Positions 16,387 through 26,155 of a stretch of 64,000 nt of DNA are shown here, piece after piece. Both the position numbers and the translations under genes were made by a program. Numbering within the stretch: the first letter of the stretch is position 1; each line of letters opens with the position of its first letter. The notes under the pieces are model-generated. The model saw nothing but the letters and a program-made list of their open reading frames with translations. It was not told the DNA's origin and did not search any database. Source of the DNA: RGIG5612 sp045546255 (lineage in GTDB: Bacteria > Bacillota > Clostridia > Lachnospirales > Lachnospiraceae); contig JAZQCK010000035.1 of NCBI GenBank assembly GCA_045546255.1, positions 1-64,000 of the forward strand. Reading direction: 5' to 3'.

Positions 16387-17370
16387 ATGGATCTTACAAA
16401 CAGACCAAGAAGATTAAGAAGCAGCGAAGCACTTCGCAAAATGGTGCGCGAGACAAGAATGGATCCGGCAGCGTTGATCTATCCGATGTTCGTGATGGAT
16501 GGAGAAAACAAAGTCGAGGAGATTGAATCCCTTCCGGGCCAGAACCGCTACACCGTGGATCGTATGGACGAAGAGTTTGACAGGCTTCTTGCTGCAGGCG
16601 TTCAGAATGTCATGCTGTTTGGAATTCCGGAAGTAAAAGATGAGGTCGGAAGCCAGGCATATGCAGAAGACGGTATCGTGCAGAGAGCGCTCCGCCGTGC
16701 GGCTGAAAAGTATCCGGAGATGTATCTGATCACGGATGTCTGCATGTGCGAATACACTTCTCACGGACACTGCGGCGTTTTATGTGACCATGATGTAGAT
16801 AATGATAAGACGTTGGAACTTCTTGCAAAGACTGCACTTTCCCACGTACAGGCAGGATCTCAGATGGTGGCTCCGTCCGATATGATGGACGGAAGAATTG
16901 CAGCCATCAGGGAGTGCCTCGATGATAACGGATATACGAATATTCCGATCATGTCTTATGCGGTGAAATTTGCATCCGCATTCTACGGTCCGTTCCGTGA
17001 GGCAGCCGGTTCCGCACCGTCCTTTGGCGACCGCAAGACCTATCAGATGGATTTCCATAACCGCAGAGAAGCACTGAAAGAAGCGATGCTGGATGTGGAA
17101 GAGGGTGCTGATATCATCATGGTGAAACCTGCGATGAGCTATCTGGATCTGGTCCGTGAAGTGCATGACCTCACTGATCTTCCGATCGCAACTTACAGCG
17201 TGAGCGGCGAGTATGCAATGGTGAAGGCAGCGGCAGCAAACGGATGGATCGATGAAGAACGCATTGTTTCAGAAATGGCGACTGCGGCATTCCGCGCAGG
17301 CGCAGATATTTATATCACGTATTACGCAAAAGAGCTTGCAAAATATATGAAGGATGGAATCATCGGCTAG
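16387..17370 (+). CDS. hemB: Porphobilinogen synthase (5-aminolevulinate dehydratase)
   Basis: A 327-residue enzyme, normal length. It condenses two 5-aminolevulinate molecules to porphobilinogen. Both active-site lysines are visible: YAVKFASAFYGPF and MVKPAMSYLD. The cysteine-rich segment DVCMCEYTSHGHCGVLC marks the Zn-dependent type. The ribosome site is GAAGGA. The next gene's AGGAGG overlaps its stop codon. Confidence 0.97.
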   Translation: MDLTNRPRRLRSSEALRKMVRETRMDPAALIYPMFVMDGENKVEEIESLPGQNRYTVDRMDEEFDRLLAAGVQNVMLFGIPEVKDEVGSQAYAEDGIVQRALRRAAEKYPEMYLITDVCMCEYTSHGHCGVLCDHDVDNDKTLELLAKTALSHVQAGSQMVAPSDMMDGRIAAIRECLDDNGYTNIPIMSYAVKFASAFYGPFREAAGSAPSFGDRKTYQMDFHNRREALKEAMLDVEEGADIIMVKPAMSYLDLVREVHDLTDLPIATYSVSGEYAMVKAAAANGWIDEERIVSEMATAAFRAGADIYITYYAKELAKYMKDGIIG

Positions 17371-17380
17371 GAGGCTGAAT

Positions 17381-18655
17381 ATGGGTAGATCCGAAGAATT
17401 ATTTGAAAAAGCAAAACAGTTTATCCCGGGTGGAGTAAACAGTCCGGTCAGAGCATTTGGCTCTGTCGGCATGAGCCCTAGATTTATCGCAAAGGGTTCT
17501 GGCTCTCATATCTGGGATGTAGATGGAAATAAATATATCGACTTTATCGGCTCCTGGGGTCCGATGATCTTAGGTCATCAGCATCCGGACGTGATGGAAA
17601 AAGTCCGCAGGGCGATCTTTGATGGTTTAAGCTTTGGCGCTGCGACCGAACGAGAAGTGGAGATGGCAGAGCTGATCTGCGAGATCGTTCCGTCCATCGA
17701 AATGGTGCGCATGGTGAACTCCGGGACGGAGGCAGTAATGAGTGCGATCCGTGCAGCCAGGGGCTTTACAGGACGTGATAAGATCGTCAAATTTGCAGGC
17801 TGCTATCATGGTCACAGCGATGCACTCTTGGTGCAGGCAGGTTCAGGCCTTATGACACAGGGAATCCCGGGAAGCGCCGGCGTTCCGGAAGGCTGCACAA
17901 AAGACACGTTAAGTGCCATCTATAATGATCTTGACAGTGTTGCAGCATTGTTTGAAGCAAACCCGAATGAGATCGCGGCAGTGATCGTAGAGCCTGTTGG
18001 CGCCAACATGGGAGTTGTCCTTCCGAAAGACGGATTCTTAGAAGGGCTTAGAAAGATCTGCACAGAAAACGGCGCACTGCTGATCTTTGATGAAGTCATC
18101 ACCGGTTTCCGTCTGGCATTGGACGGAGCTCAAGGGTATTACGGGATCACTCCGGACCTTACGACGTTTGGGAAGATCATCGGCGGAGGTATGCCGGTCG
18201 GAGCTTACGGCGGAAGAAAAGAAATCATGGAGAAGGTAGCTCCGTTAGGCCCTGTTTATCAGGCCGGTACACTAAGCGGCAATCCGGTTGCGATGGCAGC
18301 AGGTCTTGCGCAGCTGAAGGTATTAAAGGAGACACCGGACTTTTATAAAAACTTAAATGCAAAAGGTGATGCCTTCTTTGAGAAGCTGGGTAAAATCCTG
18401 ACGGATGCAAATGTGCCGCACTGCCTGAACCATGTCGGCTCTTTGGGCTGCGTCTTCTTTACGCCTCAGGATGTTACGGATTATAAATCCGCACAGAGCA
18501 GCGATACGGAGCGCTTCACCAAATACTTTAAACATATGCTGGATTCCGGCATTTATATTGCACCGTCCCAGTTTGAGGCCATGTTCCTTTCTTCTGCGCA
18601 CACAGAAGAAGATTTAGAGCAGACCTTAGAAGCTGTGCGCAGTTTTATAAAATAA
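17381..18655 (+). CDS. hemL: Glutamate-1-semialdehyde 2,1-aminomutase
   Basis: A 424-residue PLP enzyme converting glutamate-1-semialdehyde to 5-aminolevulinate. The start ATG 17381 is 6 bases after AGGAGG. The PLP lysine is in TTFGKIIGGGMPVGAYGG (about residue 265), with upstream NSGTEAVMSAIRAARG and FDEVITGFR. In pathway order it acts between hemA and hemB, though it is encoded after hemB. Confidence 0.97.
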   Translation: MGRSEELFEKAKQFIPGGVNSPVRAFGSVGMSPRFIAKGSGSHIWDVDGNKYIDFIGSWGPMILGHQHPDVMEKVRRAIFDGLSFGAATEREVEMAELICEIVPSIEMVRMVNSGTEAVMSAIRAARGFTGRDKIVKFAGCYHGHSDALLVQAGSGLMTQGIPGSAGVPEGCTKDTLSAIYNDLDSVAALFEANPNEIAAVIVEPVGANMGVVLPKDGFLEGLRKICTENGALLIFDEVITGFRLALDGAQGYYGITPDLTTFGKIIGGGMPVGAYGGRKEIMEKVAPLGPVYQAGTLSGNPVAMAAGLAQLKVLKETPDFYKNLNAKGDAFFEKLGKILTDANVPHCLNHVGSLGCVFFTPQDVTDYKSAQSSDTERFTKYFKHMLDSGIYIAPSQFEAMFLSSAHTEEDLEQTLEAVRSFIK

Positions 18656-18677
18656 GCAATTCATTAAAAAACGAGAT

Positions 18678-19628
18678 ATGAAAAAAATCATTGTAGGAAG
18701 CAGAGAAAGTCAATTAGCTATCATGCAGAGCATGACGGTCGTAGATCATATTAATCTGTCGCAGGCGGAGATCCAGGCAGATCTTCTGACGATGAAGACG
18801 ACCGGCGATCAGATCCTTGACCGGACGCTCGATAAAGTCGGCGGTAAGGGATTGTTTGTAAAAGAGCTGGACCTTGCGCTGATTGAAAAGCGTTCGGACC
18901 TTTCCGTTCACAGCCTGAAGGATGTGCCAATGGAAGTGGACCCGCAGCTGCCGTTGATCGCCTTTTCCAAAAGAGAAGATCCAAGGGATGTACTGGTGCT
19001 TCCGGAAAGCGCTGTGCAGAAGGTGATCGAAGAAGCGAAAGCAAGACATGATGACAGGAGCCTCTCGTTTTTAATGCAGTCCGCGATGCCGGATCCATCC
19101 CTTCCGATTGGCTCTTCCAGCTTAAGACGCATACTGCAGTTAAAGAAACTGTTCCCGGATTATAAGATCGAGCCGGTCCGTGGAAATCTGCAGACAAGAC
19201 TCAGAAAACTGGATGAAGGACAGTACGGCGCTCTGGTGCTTGCAGCAGCAGGCTTAAGACGTCTAGGACTTGAGCATCGCATCAACCGTTACTTTACAGT
19301 TGATGAGATCATCCCGGCAGCAGGGCAGGGGATCATCGCCGTTCAGGGAAGAGCAGGAGAAGACTATTCCTACCTGGAAGGGTATGCAGATAAAGAAGCG
19401 GAAATCGCAGCGCTTTGCGAAAGAGCCTATGTGCGTGAATTAAATGGCGGATGTACTTCGCCGGTCTGTGCACATGCGGAAATCAAAGACAGAACGATTT
19501 TTTTAAGAGCGCTTTATTATAACGAGGCGAGCGGTGAATATGTGACAGGAACGGCAGAAGGTCCTATAGGTCAGCCAGAAGAACTCGGAATTCAGCTTGC
19601 AAAGAAACTGCAGGCAGGAGAGAAATAG
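18678..19628 (+). CDS. hemC: Hydroxymethylbilane synthase (porphobilinogen deaminase)
   Basis: A 316-residue enzyme that polymerises four porphobilinogens. The N-terminus IIVGSRESQLAIMQS, SLKDVP, and the cofactor-binding cysteine in GGCTSPV (about residue 259) are all present. A basic stretch before SLPIGSSSLRR is somewhat longer than usual. The ribosome site is weak (AACGAG), 22 bases after the hemL stop, so translation may depend on coupling. Confidence 0.96.
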   Translation: MKKIIVGSRESQLAIMQSMTVVDHINLSQAEIQADLLTMKTTGDQILDRTLDKVGGKGLFVKELDLALIEKRSDLSVHSLKDVPMEVDPQLPLIAFSKREDPRDVLVLPESAVQKVIEEAKARHDDRSLSFLMQSAMPDPSLPIGSSSLRRILQLKKLFPDYKIEPVRGNLQTRLRKLDEGQYGALVLAAAGLRRLGLEHRINRYFTVDEIIPAAGQGIIAVQGRAGEDYSYLEGYADKEAEIAALCERAYVRELNGGCTSPVCAHAEIKDRTIFLRALYYNEASGEYVTGTAEGPIGQPEELGIQLAKKLQAGEK

Positions 19629-19667
19629 GAAAGGAACGTTTGACTGTAAAAGTCAGACAACAATCGT

Positions 19668-21176
19668 ATGAGCGGTAAGGTTTGGTTAGTTGGAGCAGGC
19701 CCGGGAGATGCGGGACTCTTCACGCTCAAAGGAAAAGAAGTATTAGAGAATGCTGATGTGGTCGTCTATGACGCATTGGTCGGGCAGGGCATCCTTGCCA
19801 TGATTCCGGAAAACGCAGAGTTGATCTTTGCGGGGAAACGTTCCGGTAATCACTATATGAAACAGGAAGATACGAACCGCGTTCTTTTAGAAGAAGCACA
19901 GAAGGGAAAGAAGGTCGTCCGCTTAAAAGGCGGAGATCCGTTTTTATTCGGACGCGGCGGGGAAGAACTGGAACTGCTTGTGGAAAACAACATTCCATTT
20001 GAAGTCGTTCCGGGGATCACGAGCGCTTTTGCGGTTCCGGCATATAACGGAATTCCGGTCACGCATCGTGATTTTACATCCAGCGTTCATATCATCACGG
20101 GCCACAAGAGAGCGGACCACACATATGACATTGATTTCAAAGCCCTGGTGAATACAAAAGGCACACTGGTTTTCCTGATGGGAATCGCTGCGCTTGCGGA
20201 TATCTGCAGTGGACTCATAGAAGCTGGTATGGACCCTGATATACCGGCAGCAGTTCTGGAAAAAGGAACGACTGCGCAGCAGCACAGGATCTCGGCAACG
20301 CTTGGAACCCTTGCGGATGTCTGCAGTAAAACGGAAGTCATGACGCCGGCAATCATCGTGGTTGGTCAGGTGTGCTCCCTTGCAGACGATTTTGCCTGGT
20401 TTGAAAAACGCCCGCTTGCAGGAGTCAAAGTTGCTGTTACCAGGCCGCGCGAGCTTGTGTCGACGCTTTCGAATCTTCTACGCAAGGAAGGAGCGGAAGT
20501 GCTCGAGATGCCGGCAATCGCGGTAAGGCCGGTAGAAGATATGGCACCGCTTCATCAGGCGATCCAAAATCTTGCAGAGAAGAAATATGACTGGATCGTC
20601 TTTACCAGCCCGAGCGGAGTCCGCATTTTCATGGAAGAACTTATGAAGATGGGAGACATCCGCGCATTGGCAAATGTGAAGATTGCATCGATCGGAAAAG
20701 GCTCGGAAAAAGCATTGAACGGATACGGACTGAAATCTGATTTTATTCCATCGGTCTATGATGGGGAAACACTCGGAAAAGAATTGGCGCTGCTTTGCAA
20801 AGCAGGTGACCGCATCCTGATCCCACGCGCAGCGATCGGAAATCCGGAACTGCCTGCAGAACTTCAAAAAGTGGAGGGTGTAAGCGTTACGGACATTGCG
20901 ACATATGATACGCTTTACGAGTCATCAAAAGTTATTGACGAACATGCAGCAATGGAAAGCGGCGATGTAGACTTTGCGGTCTTTACGAGTGCATCCACAG
21001 TAAAAGGTTTCGCAAAGAGTCTTGAAGGAATGGACTTTACGAAAGTAAAAGCTGTCTGCATCGGAAAGCAGACAAAAGCAGCAGCAGACCGTTTCGGCAT
21101 GAAAACCTGGATGGCAAAAGAAGCGACGCTTCCGGCACTGGTTGAGTGCGTGAAGGAAGCAGCAGCAGAAATATAA
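19668..21176 (+). CDS. cobA-hemD: Fused uroporphyrinogen-III C-methyltransferase/uroporphyrinogen-III synthase
   Basis: A 502-residue bifunctional protein. Residues 1-245 are the SAM-dependent methyltransferase (VWLVGAGPGDAGLFTLKG, VVRLKGGDPFLFGRGGEE) that makes precorrin-2. Residues about 255-500 are HemD (VAVTRPRE, DWIVFTSPSGV, VDFAVFTSAST), which closes the ring. The fusion hands uroporphyrinogen III straight to methylation, committing flux to sirohydrochlorin, sirohaem and cobalamin. This fusion is known in Firmicutes. Confidence 0.96.
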   Translation: MSGKVWLVGAGPGDAGLFTLKGKEVLENADVVVYDALVGQGILAMIPENAELIFAGKRSGNHYMKQEDTNRVLLEEAQKGKKVVRLKGGDPFLFGRGGEELELLVENNIPFEVVPGITSAFAVPAYNGIPVTHRDFTSSVHIITGHKRADHTYDIDFKALVNTKGTLVFLMGIAALADICSGLIEAGMDPDIPAAVLEKGTTAQQHRISATLGTLADVCSKTEVMTPAIIVVGQVCSLADDFAWFEKRPLAGVKVAVTRPRELVSTLSNLLRKEGAEVLEMPAIAVRPVEDMAPLHQAIQNLAEKKYDWIVFTSPSGVRIFMEELMKMGDIRALANVKIASIGKGSEKALNGYGLKSDFIPSVYDGETLGKELALLCKAGDRILIPRAAIGNPELPAELQKVEGVSVTDIATYDTLYESSKVIDEHAAMESGDVDFAVFTSASTVKGFAKSLEGMDFTKVKAVCIGKQTKAAADRFGMKTWMAKEATLPALVECVKEAAAEI

Positions 21177-21190
21177 TTGGAGGAGATACA

Positions 21191-21889
21191 ATGAAAGGCA
21201 TTGCATACGGAGTAGGAGTTGGACCGGGAGATCCGGAGTTAATGACATTAAAGGCAGTCCGCCTGATCAAAGAAGCGGATATTATCGCTGTTCCGGGAAG
21301 AGAAAAAGATCTGAAGGAAGCAGCAGCATATAAGATCGCAGCTGGCGCTGTTCCGGAAATCGCGGAGAAGACGCTGGTTCCGATTCATTTCCTGCATGTG
21401 AAAGATAGAGCAAAGACGGATGAAGAACATAAAAAAGGCGCGAAAATCATCGAGGAATATCTCGACCAGGGAAAGAACGTTGTGTTCGTTACCCTTGGCG
21501 ACTCCACAATCTACTGCACCTTCAGCTATCTTCAGCATTACCTGGAAGCAGACGGATATCAGGTCGAACTCGTAAACGGCATTCCGTCCTTCTGTGCAGC
21601 GGCAGCAAGACTTGGCATTTCGCTGACTGAGTGGAACGAGCCTTTACATGTTATTCCGGCAGCGCATAAGACACAGGAAGCCATCGATCTTCCGGGAACT
21701 TATGTTCTGATGAAGTCTGCAAGCTTTATGAAGGACAGCAAGAGACTGCTTCATGAAAGCGGAAAAGAAGTACAGTGCGTAGAAAACTGCGGAATGGAGA
21801 CCGAAAAGGTATACAGAAATCTGGAAGAAATCCCGGATGACGCAGGTTACTTCTCACTGATCATTGCGAAAGATACACAGCGTCCGTAA
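21191..21889 (+). CDS. cbiL: Cobalt-factor II/precorrin-2 C20-methyltransferase
   Basis: A 232-residue SAM-dependent tetrapyrrole methylase. The start ATG 21191 follows GGAGGAG; an open frame extending to 21146 overlaps the previous gene. It has the family glycine loop (GVGVGPGDPELMTLKA) and VFVTLGDSTIYCTFSYL, typical of CbiL. Between cobA-hemD and cbiK, it fits the third step of the anaerobic corrin route. It is slightly shorter at the C-terminus than many CbiL proteins. Confidence 0.93.
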   Translation: MKGIAYGVGVGPGDPELMTLKAVRLIKEADIIAVPGREKDLKEAAAYKIAAGAVPEIAEKTLVPIHFLHVKDRAKTDEEHKKGAKIIEEYLDQGKNVVFVTLGDSTIYCTFSYLQHYLEADGYQVELVNGIPSFCAAAARLGISLTEWNEPLHVIPAAHKTQEAIDLPGTYVLMKSASFMKDSKRLLHESGKEVQCVENCGMETEKVYRNLEEIPDDAGYFSLIIAKDTQRP

Positions 21890-21892
21890 AAC

Positions 21893-22735
21893 ATGATTGA
21901 AATCAAAGATCTGACAAAAAAATTCGGTGACTTTACTGCGGTGGATCATCTCAGCATGACCATCAATACTGGTGAATTCTTCGGCCTCTTAGGCCCGAAC
22001 GGTGCAGGAAAGACGACCACCATAAGTATGATGAGTACCGTTCTGCTTCCGTCGGAAGGAGAGATCCTGATCGATGGAAAGAAACTGGACAGAAAAGCTT
22101 CTGTGGAAAAACGCAAACTCAGCGTCATCACACAGGAGTATTCCATGCGTCAGGATATGACGATGGACGAGGTCATGGAGTATCAGGGCAGACTTTACTT
22201 TCTGCCGAGAAAAGTGATCAAACAGAAGACGGAAGAACTGCTGGACTTTGCAGGCCTTTTAGAGTTTCGTAAAAGAACCGTGCGGCATTTATCCGGCGGT
22301 ATGAAACGAAAACTCATGATCTGCCGTGCGCTGATGATTGAGCCGGAGATCTTACTCCTCGATGAGCCGACAGCGGGCATGGATGCGCTTAGCCGCCGCC
22401 AGATGTGGAACCTGCTCCGTCAGGTCAACGTACAGAATATGACGATTGTTCTTACGACGCATTATATCGAAGAGGCGCAGGCACTTTGCGACCGCGTCGC
22501 ATTGGTCAATCGCGGAAAGCTTCAAAAGCTTGATACTCCGGATAATCTGATTGAAGAGCTCGGCGCGTTTGCTGTAGACGAGACCGGAAAAGAAGGACTT
22601 AAGAGCAGCTACTTTAAAAACAGGGATGAGGCAATCGCATATCTTTCCAAAGCAGGCCAGGATGCGACATTCCGTATGACGACACTGGAAGATGTGTTTG
22701 TAGATGTTGCAGGCCAGACACTGGAGAAGAAATAA
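21893..22735 (+). CDS. ABC-2 type transporter ATP-binding protein
   Basis: A 280-residue ATPase with Walker A GPNGAGKTT, signature LSGGMKRKL and Walker B EILLLDEPTAGMD, followed by a DrrA/NodI-like C-terminal domain. Only 3 bases separate it from cbiL and no clear ribosome site is present, so it is probably translationally coupled. With the next gene it forms an exporter-type (ABC-2) pump, not an importer. The substrate is unknown; its place inside a corrin operon suggests export of an intermediate, a metal complex or a surface component. Confidence 0.92.
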   Translation: MIEIKDLTKKFGDFTAVDHLSMTINTGEFFGLLGPNGAGKTTTISMMSTVLLPSEGEILIDGKKLDRKASVEKRKLSVITQEYSMRQDMTMDEVMEYQGRLYFLPRKVIKQKTEELLDFAGLLEFRKRTVRHLSGGMKRKLMICRALMIEPEILLLDEPTAGMDALSRRQMWNLLRQVNVQNMTIVLTTHYIEEAQALCDRVALVNRGKLQKLDTPDNLIEELGAFAVDETGKEGLKSSYFKNRDEAIAYLSKAGQDATFRMTTLEDVFVDVAGQTLEKK

Positions 22736-22797
22736 TTTAACATTCCGCACAGAATAGAACGATGCGGAAATGAGATAAAAGAAATAGGAAGACAAGT

Positions 22798-23529
22798 ATG
22801 GGCATACTGACAGTATTATGGGAAAAATGGGTCGAGTTTCGGCGTGACTTTTTTAAGATCACAGCCGCTGCTTTGATTACGCCTGTTATGTACCTGATCA
22901 TCTTTGGATTGGGCATTCAGACAACCTCCCATGGTGAACCATATCTCCATTTCCTGGTTCCGGGCGTCGTTGCAATGTCGACGATGACGGGAAGCTTCTC
23001 TGCAATCGCACAGAACATGAGCGTACAGCGTCTTTATGAAAAAGCGCTCGACCAGGTCATGGTTTCTCCGACGCCACTCTGGCAGTTTATTTTAGGACAG
23101 GTCATCGGAGGCAGCCTTCGCGGAATGTACTCCGGCTGCATGATCCTCTTACTGACCCTTCCGATCAGCACAGATCTGACATTCAACTGGCTCTCGTTTG
23201 TGATCATGTTCCTAAACGGACTCGTGTTCTCAACGATTGCGTTGGTGCTGTCGTTCCTTGCGAAAAGCTATACCGACGCGCCGCGTTATACATCGTATAT
23301 CATTATGCCGATGTCTTTCCTCTGTAACACCTTCTTTTCAACGGATCAGATGCCGATGGGATTCCGTCAGGTGATTTCCTTCCTGCCGCTATCCCAAAGC
23401 TGCGATATGATCCGAAAGATCGCGAACGGAGAATCCAGCGGATACATCGGATTTATTATACTGGCAGCGTATCTTGCAATTTTCGGATTTATATCCGTGA
23501 TGTTTATATACAAAAAGAAAAACCTCTAG
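22798..23529 (+). CDS. ABC-2 type transporter permease
   Basis: A 243-residue integral membrane protein with six predicted helices and the ABC-2 pattern: VSPTPLWQFILGQVIGGSLRG after helix 2, and FFSTDQMPMGFRQVISFLPLSQSCDMIR before the last helix. The second pattern is typical of DrrB/NodJ-like permeases. It pairs with the preceding ATPase. Ribosome site AGGAAG. Substrate unknown. Confidence 0.92.
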   Translation: MGILTVLWEKWVEFRRDFFKITAAALITPVMYLIIFGLGIQTTSHGEPYLHFLVPGVVAMSTMTGSFSAIAQNMSVQRLYEKALDQVMVSPTPLWQFILGQVIGGSLRGMYSGCMILLLTLPISTDLTFNWLSFVIMFLNGLVFSTIALVLSFLAKSYTDAPRYTSYIIMPMSFLCNTFFSTDQMPMGFRQVISFLPLSQSCDMIRKIANGESSGYIGFIILAAYLAIFGFISVMFIYKKKNL

Positions 23530-23596
23530 GTCTGGGATAAGGATTCTATGCTGATTGAAGTAACTAACCATCAGTAAAGAATAAGGAGAATGGATT

Positions 23597-24376
23597 ATGG
23601 CAAAAGGGTTAATCGTTATCAGTTTTGGTACTTCATTCAAAGAAACCCGCGAAAAAACGATCGGGGCAATTGAACAGGATTTAAAAGAAGCTTTTCCGGA
23701 GAGAAAATTTTATCAGGCCTGGACAAGCGGATTTATCCGGAAAAAACTTTTTGAAAGAGATGGAGAAAAGATTCTTTCTCCGCAGGAAGTATTAGAGAAA
23801 GCACTGAGCGATGGCGTTACGGAATTGGTGATCCAGCCGACCCATCTGCTTGCAGGCAGTGAGTTCGGAAAAATCATCGAAGCGTTAGAGCCGCAGATGA
23901 GTCAGTTCGCATCCGTCAAAGTCGGGAAACCGCTGCTTGAAAGCGAAACAGACATTCCTGTCTTTGCCGCAAAGATCTTAGAAAACTTTGCAGATGTAAA
24001 AGAAGATGAAATGGCTGTCTTCATGGGACACGGAAGCGACAGCATCAAGTTTCCGGTCTATGAACGCTTGAACGAAGAATTCGTGAAACAGGGCCATGAG
24101 AATTTCTGTGTCGGAACCGTCGAGTTTGAGCCGGGCATCGAGCCGGTTCTGGAAACGGTCCGCAGCAGGAAGCCGAAGAAAGTCTTCCTTTCCCCGCTCC
24201 TTGTTGTGGCAGGAGATCATGCGAACAACGACATGGCAGGAGACGAGCCGGATTCCTGGAAGAACTTAATTGCGAATGAAGGAACGGAAGTTGAGTGCAT
24301 TTTAAAGGGACTCGGAGAATATAAATCAATCCGTGATCTGTACGTGGAGCGTGCGAAAGAGGCAGCCGGCTGTTAA
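23597..24376 (+). CDS. cbiK: Cytosolic sirohydrochlorin cobaltochelatase
   Basis: A 259-residue class II chelatase that inserts Co2+ into sirohydrochlorin, the committed step of anaerobic cobalamin synthesis. It starts with KGLIVISFGTSFKETRE. Active-site motifs are GSEFGK (glutamate), FMGHGSD and VAGDHANNDM (histidines). There is no signal peptide, in contrast to the lipid-anchored paralogue at 12959. Strong ribosome site AAGGAG. Confidence 0.95.
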   Translation: MAKGLIVISFGTSFKETREKTIGAIEQDLKEAFPERKFYQAWTSGFIRKKLFERDGEKILSPQEVLEKALSDGVTELVIQPTHLLAGSEFGKIIEALEPQMSQFASVKVGKPLLESETDIPVFAAKILENFADVKEDEMAVFMGHGSDSIKFPVYERLNEEFVKQGHENFCVGTVEFEPGIEPVLETVRSRKPKKVFLSPLLVVAGDHANNDMAGDEPDSWKNLIANEGTEVECILKGLGEYKSIRDLYVERAKEAAGC

Positions 24377-24437
24377 GAGTGCGGAGGACACTCATCAGCC
24401 TGATGGCGCAGGCAGTTACAAAACAGTAAGAGCAAGC

Positions 24438-25646
24438 ATGAAGAAAGAAACGATCTTAAAAAGAATAGGCGTTCTGATCAGTATGGTGATCATCCTTGTT
24501 ACCATGCTTTCTTCTGCTGCGTTTGCTGAAGATGAGACTTTAGGCAGCGGTGATGGCACCGATGGCCGCGACAGTTCCTACTGGGAATATGTTGCGGAAG
24601 TGCAAAAGGGCATCCGAATGGGCAGCGTCGGAAGATACGGCATGATGCCGGTCTATGGGCAGGATGTTAAGGATGGAACTTATGAGATCGAAGCTTCTTC
24701 CAATTCCCAGTACTTTAAGATCGATAAAGCAGAGCTTTCGGTTAAAGACGGAGAGATGACTGCAAAGATCACAATCCCGAGTATGAGCTATCTATATGTG
24801 TATATGGGAACATCGAAAGACGCAGCCGCCGCCTCTAAAAAAGAGCAGATTGATTTTAAAGAAGTAAACAATCAGACCGTATTCACGGTTCCAGTCGAAG
24901 CGCTGGATAAAGAGATCGATATCGCAGCGTTCAGTAAAGCCCGCAAGAAATGGTACGATAGGAAAGTTGTTTTTGATGCATCTTCTCTTCCGGAAGGAGC
25001 ATTGCTCATCGAGCTTCCGGATTATGAATTGATTGAAGATGCGATCAAGGCGTATGGTGCTGATGAGGCAGCTGCGGCTGATGCGATCAATCAGCAGATT
25101 GAAGATGCGCAGGCAGCCGGTGCTTCGGAAGAAGATCCGGATGCGGATCCTGATGCAGTAAAGAAAGATGCCGATCTTTTGGAAGGTGAGCCGGTGCCGG
25201 TTGATATCAATCTGCCGGATGGCGAGTATTCCATCGAAGTCAACATGGTTGGCGGCAGCGGACGTGCAAGCATCAGCTCGCCGACATGGATGTACGTCAA
25301 AGATGGCAAAGCGTATGCAAAGCTTCTCTGGAGCAGCGCACATTATGATTATATGCGCATCGGTGACAAGACGTTCTATAACGAAACAACGGACGGCGGA
25401 AACTCCACCTTCACGATTCCGATCGTGATGATGGATGAGGCCTTCCCGGTGATTGCAGATACAACCGCCATGGGCGATCCGGTCGAGATCCGTTATGAAA
25501 TGACGTTCTATTCCTTAACAGCCGGAGCAAAAGGCAGGATCCCTCAGGAAGCTGCAAAGAAGGTTTTGATCATTGCGGTGATCATCCTTGTTGTTGGCTT
25601 TGTGCTGAATCTGGTTTTGAAAAAGGCTAAGGCAAAGAAAAGATAA
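24438..25646 (+). CDS. Membrane-anchored protein with two NEAT-like domains
   Basis: I use ATG 24438, the start that gives a signal peptide (hydrophobic core, then SSAAFAED); the longer frame from 24333 runs into cbiK. The 402-residue protein has a first domain (about 75-190; DGTYEIEAS, VKDGEMTAKITI, YMGTSKDAA, KKWYDRKVVFD). An acidic Asp/Ala linker follows, then a second domain (about 255-365; DGEYSIEV, YVKDGKAYAKL, YMRIGDKTFYN, TTAMGDPVEIRYEMTFY). It ends in a transmembrane helix with a basic tail. The first domain's ending resembles the YD--Y segment of NEAT haem-binding domains. Probably displayed at the outer face of the membrane to bind a tetrapyrrole or related ligand. Confidence 0.78.
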   Translation: MKKETILKRIGVLISMVIILVTMLSSAAFAEDETLGSGDGTDGRDSSYWEYVAEVQKGIRMGSVGRYGMMPVYGQDVKDGTYEIEASSNSQYFKIDKAELSVKDGEMTAKITIPSMSYLYVYMGTSKDAAAASKKEQIDFKEVNNQTVFTVPVEALDKEIDIAAFSKARKKWYDRKVVFDASSLPEGALLIELPDYELIEDAIKAYGADEAAAADAINQQIEDAQAAGASEEDPDADPDAVKKDADLLEGEPVPVDINLPDGEYSIEVNMVGGSGRASISSPTWMYVKDGKAYAKLLWSSAHYDYMRIGDKTFYNETTDGGNSTFTIPIVMMDEAFPVIADTTAMGDPVEIRYEMTFYSLTAGAKGRIPQEAAKKVLIIAVIILVVGFVLNLVLKKAKAKKR

Positions 25647-25669
25647 TTTAAATATCAAATAAAACAGTT

Positions 25670-26155
25670 ATGAGTGAGAAATATTATTTCCCGATTTTTG
25701 TGGATCTATCAGAAAAGCATATTGTGGTCGTCGGGGCCGGTAAAATTGCAGCACGCAGGATCCGGACTCTTCTGGAGTTTGCCGGAAAGATCACAGTGAT
25801 CGCGCCGGAGATCGAAGAGGCAATTTTGGCGCTTGCAGGCAAGGGCCCGGTGCAGCTGAAGAGAAGAGTGTTTGAAGAAAGTGACCTGGACGGAGCGGAC
25901 ATGGTCCTTGCGATCACAGATGATAAAGAGCTGAATACGACCATCGGAACTTTGTGCAGAGAAAAAGGCATTCCAGTCAACACCAGTCATGATAAAACAC
26001 TCTGCGATTTTTATTTCCCGGGAGTCGTGCAGAAAGAGAACGTGGTTGTCGGCGTAACGGCAAGCGGGAAAGACCATGCTCAGGCAAGAGCCGTAACAGA
26101 AAAGATTCGCGAAACACTAGATGAAATGGACGAAGGCGAAAATGATGAAAAGTAA
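25670..26155 (+). CDS. sirC: Precorrin-2 dehydrogenase
   Basis: A 161-residue protein matching the N-terminal (Met8p/CysG-B-like) domain alone. The NAD-binding loop VVVGAGKIAARR, the DDKELNTTIGTLC segment and FYFPGVVQKENVVVG are typical. It oxidises precorrin-2 to sirohydrochlorin, the CbiK substrate. It is shorter than full CysG or YlnF-type enzymes, lacking most of the helical C-terminal part, and has no obvious ribosome site. Its 3' end overlaps the next gene by 14 bases. Confidence 0.9.
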   Translation: MSEKYYFPIFVDLSEKHIVVVGAGKIAARRIRTLLEFAGKITVIAPEIEEAILALAGKGPVQLKRRVFEESDLDGADMVLAITDDKELNTTIGTLCREKGIPVNTSHDKTLCDFYFPGVVQKENVVVGVTASGKDHAQARAVTEKIRETLDEMDEGENDEK

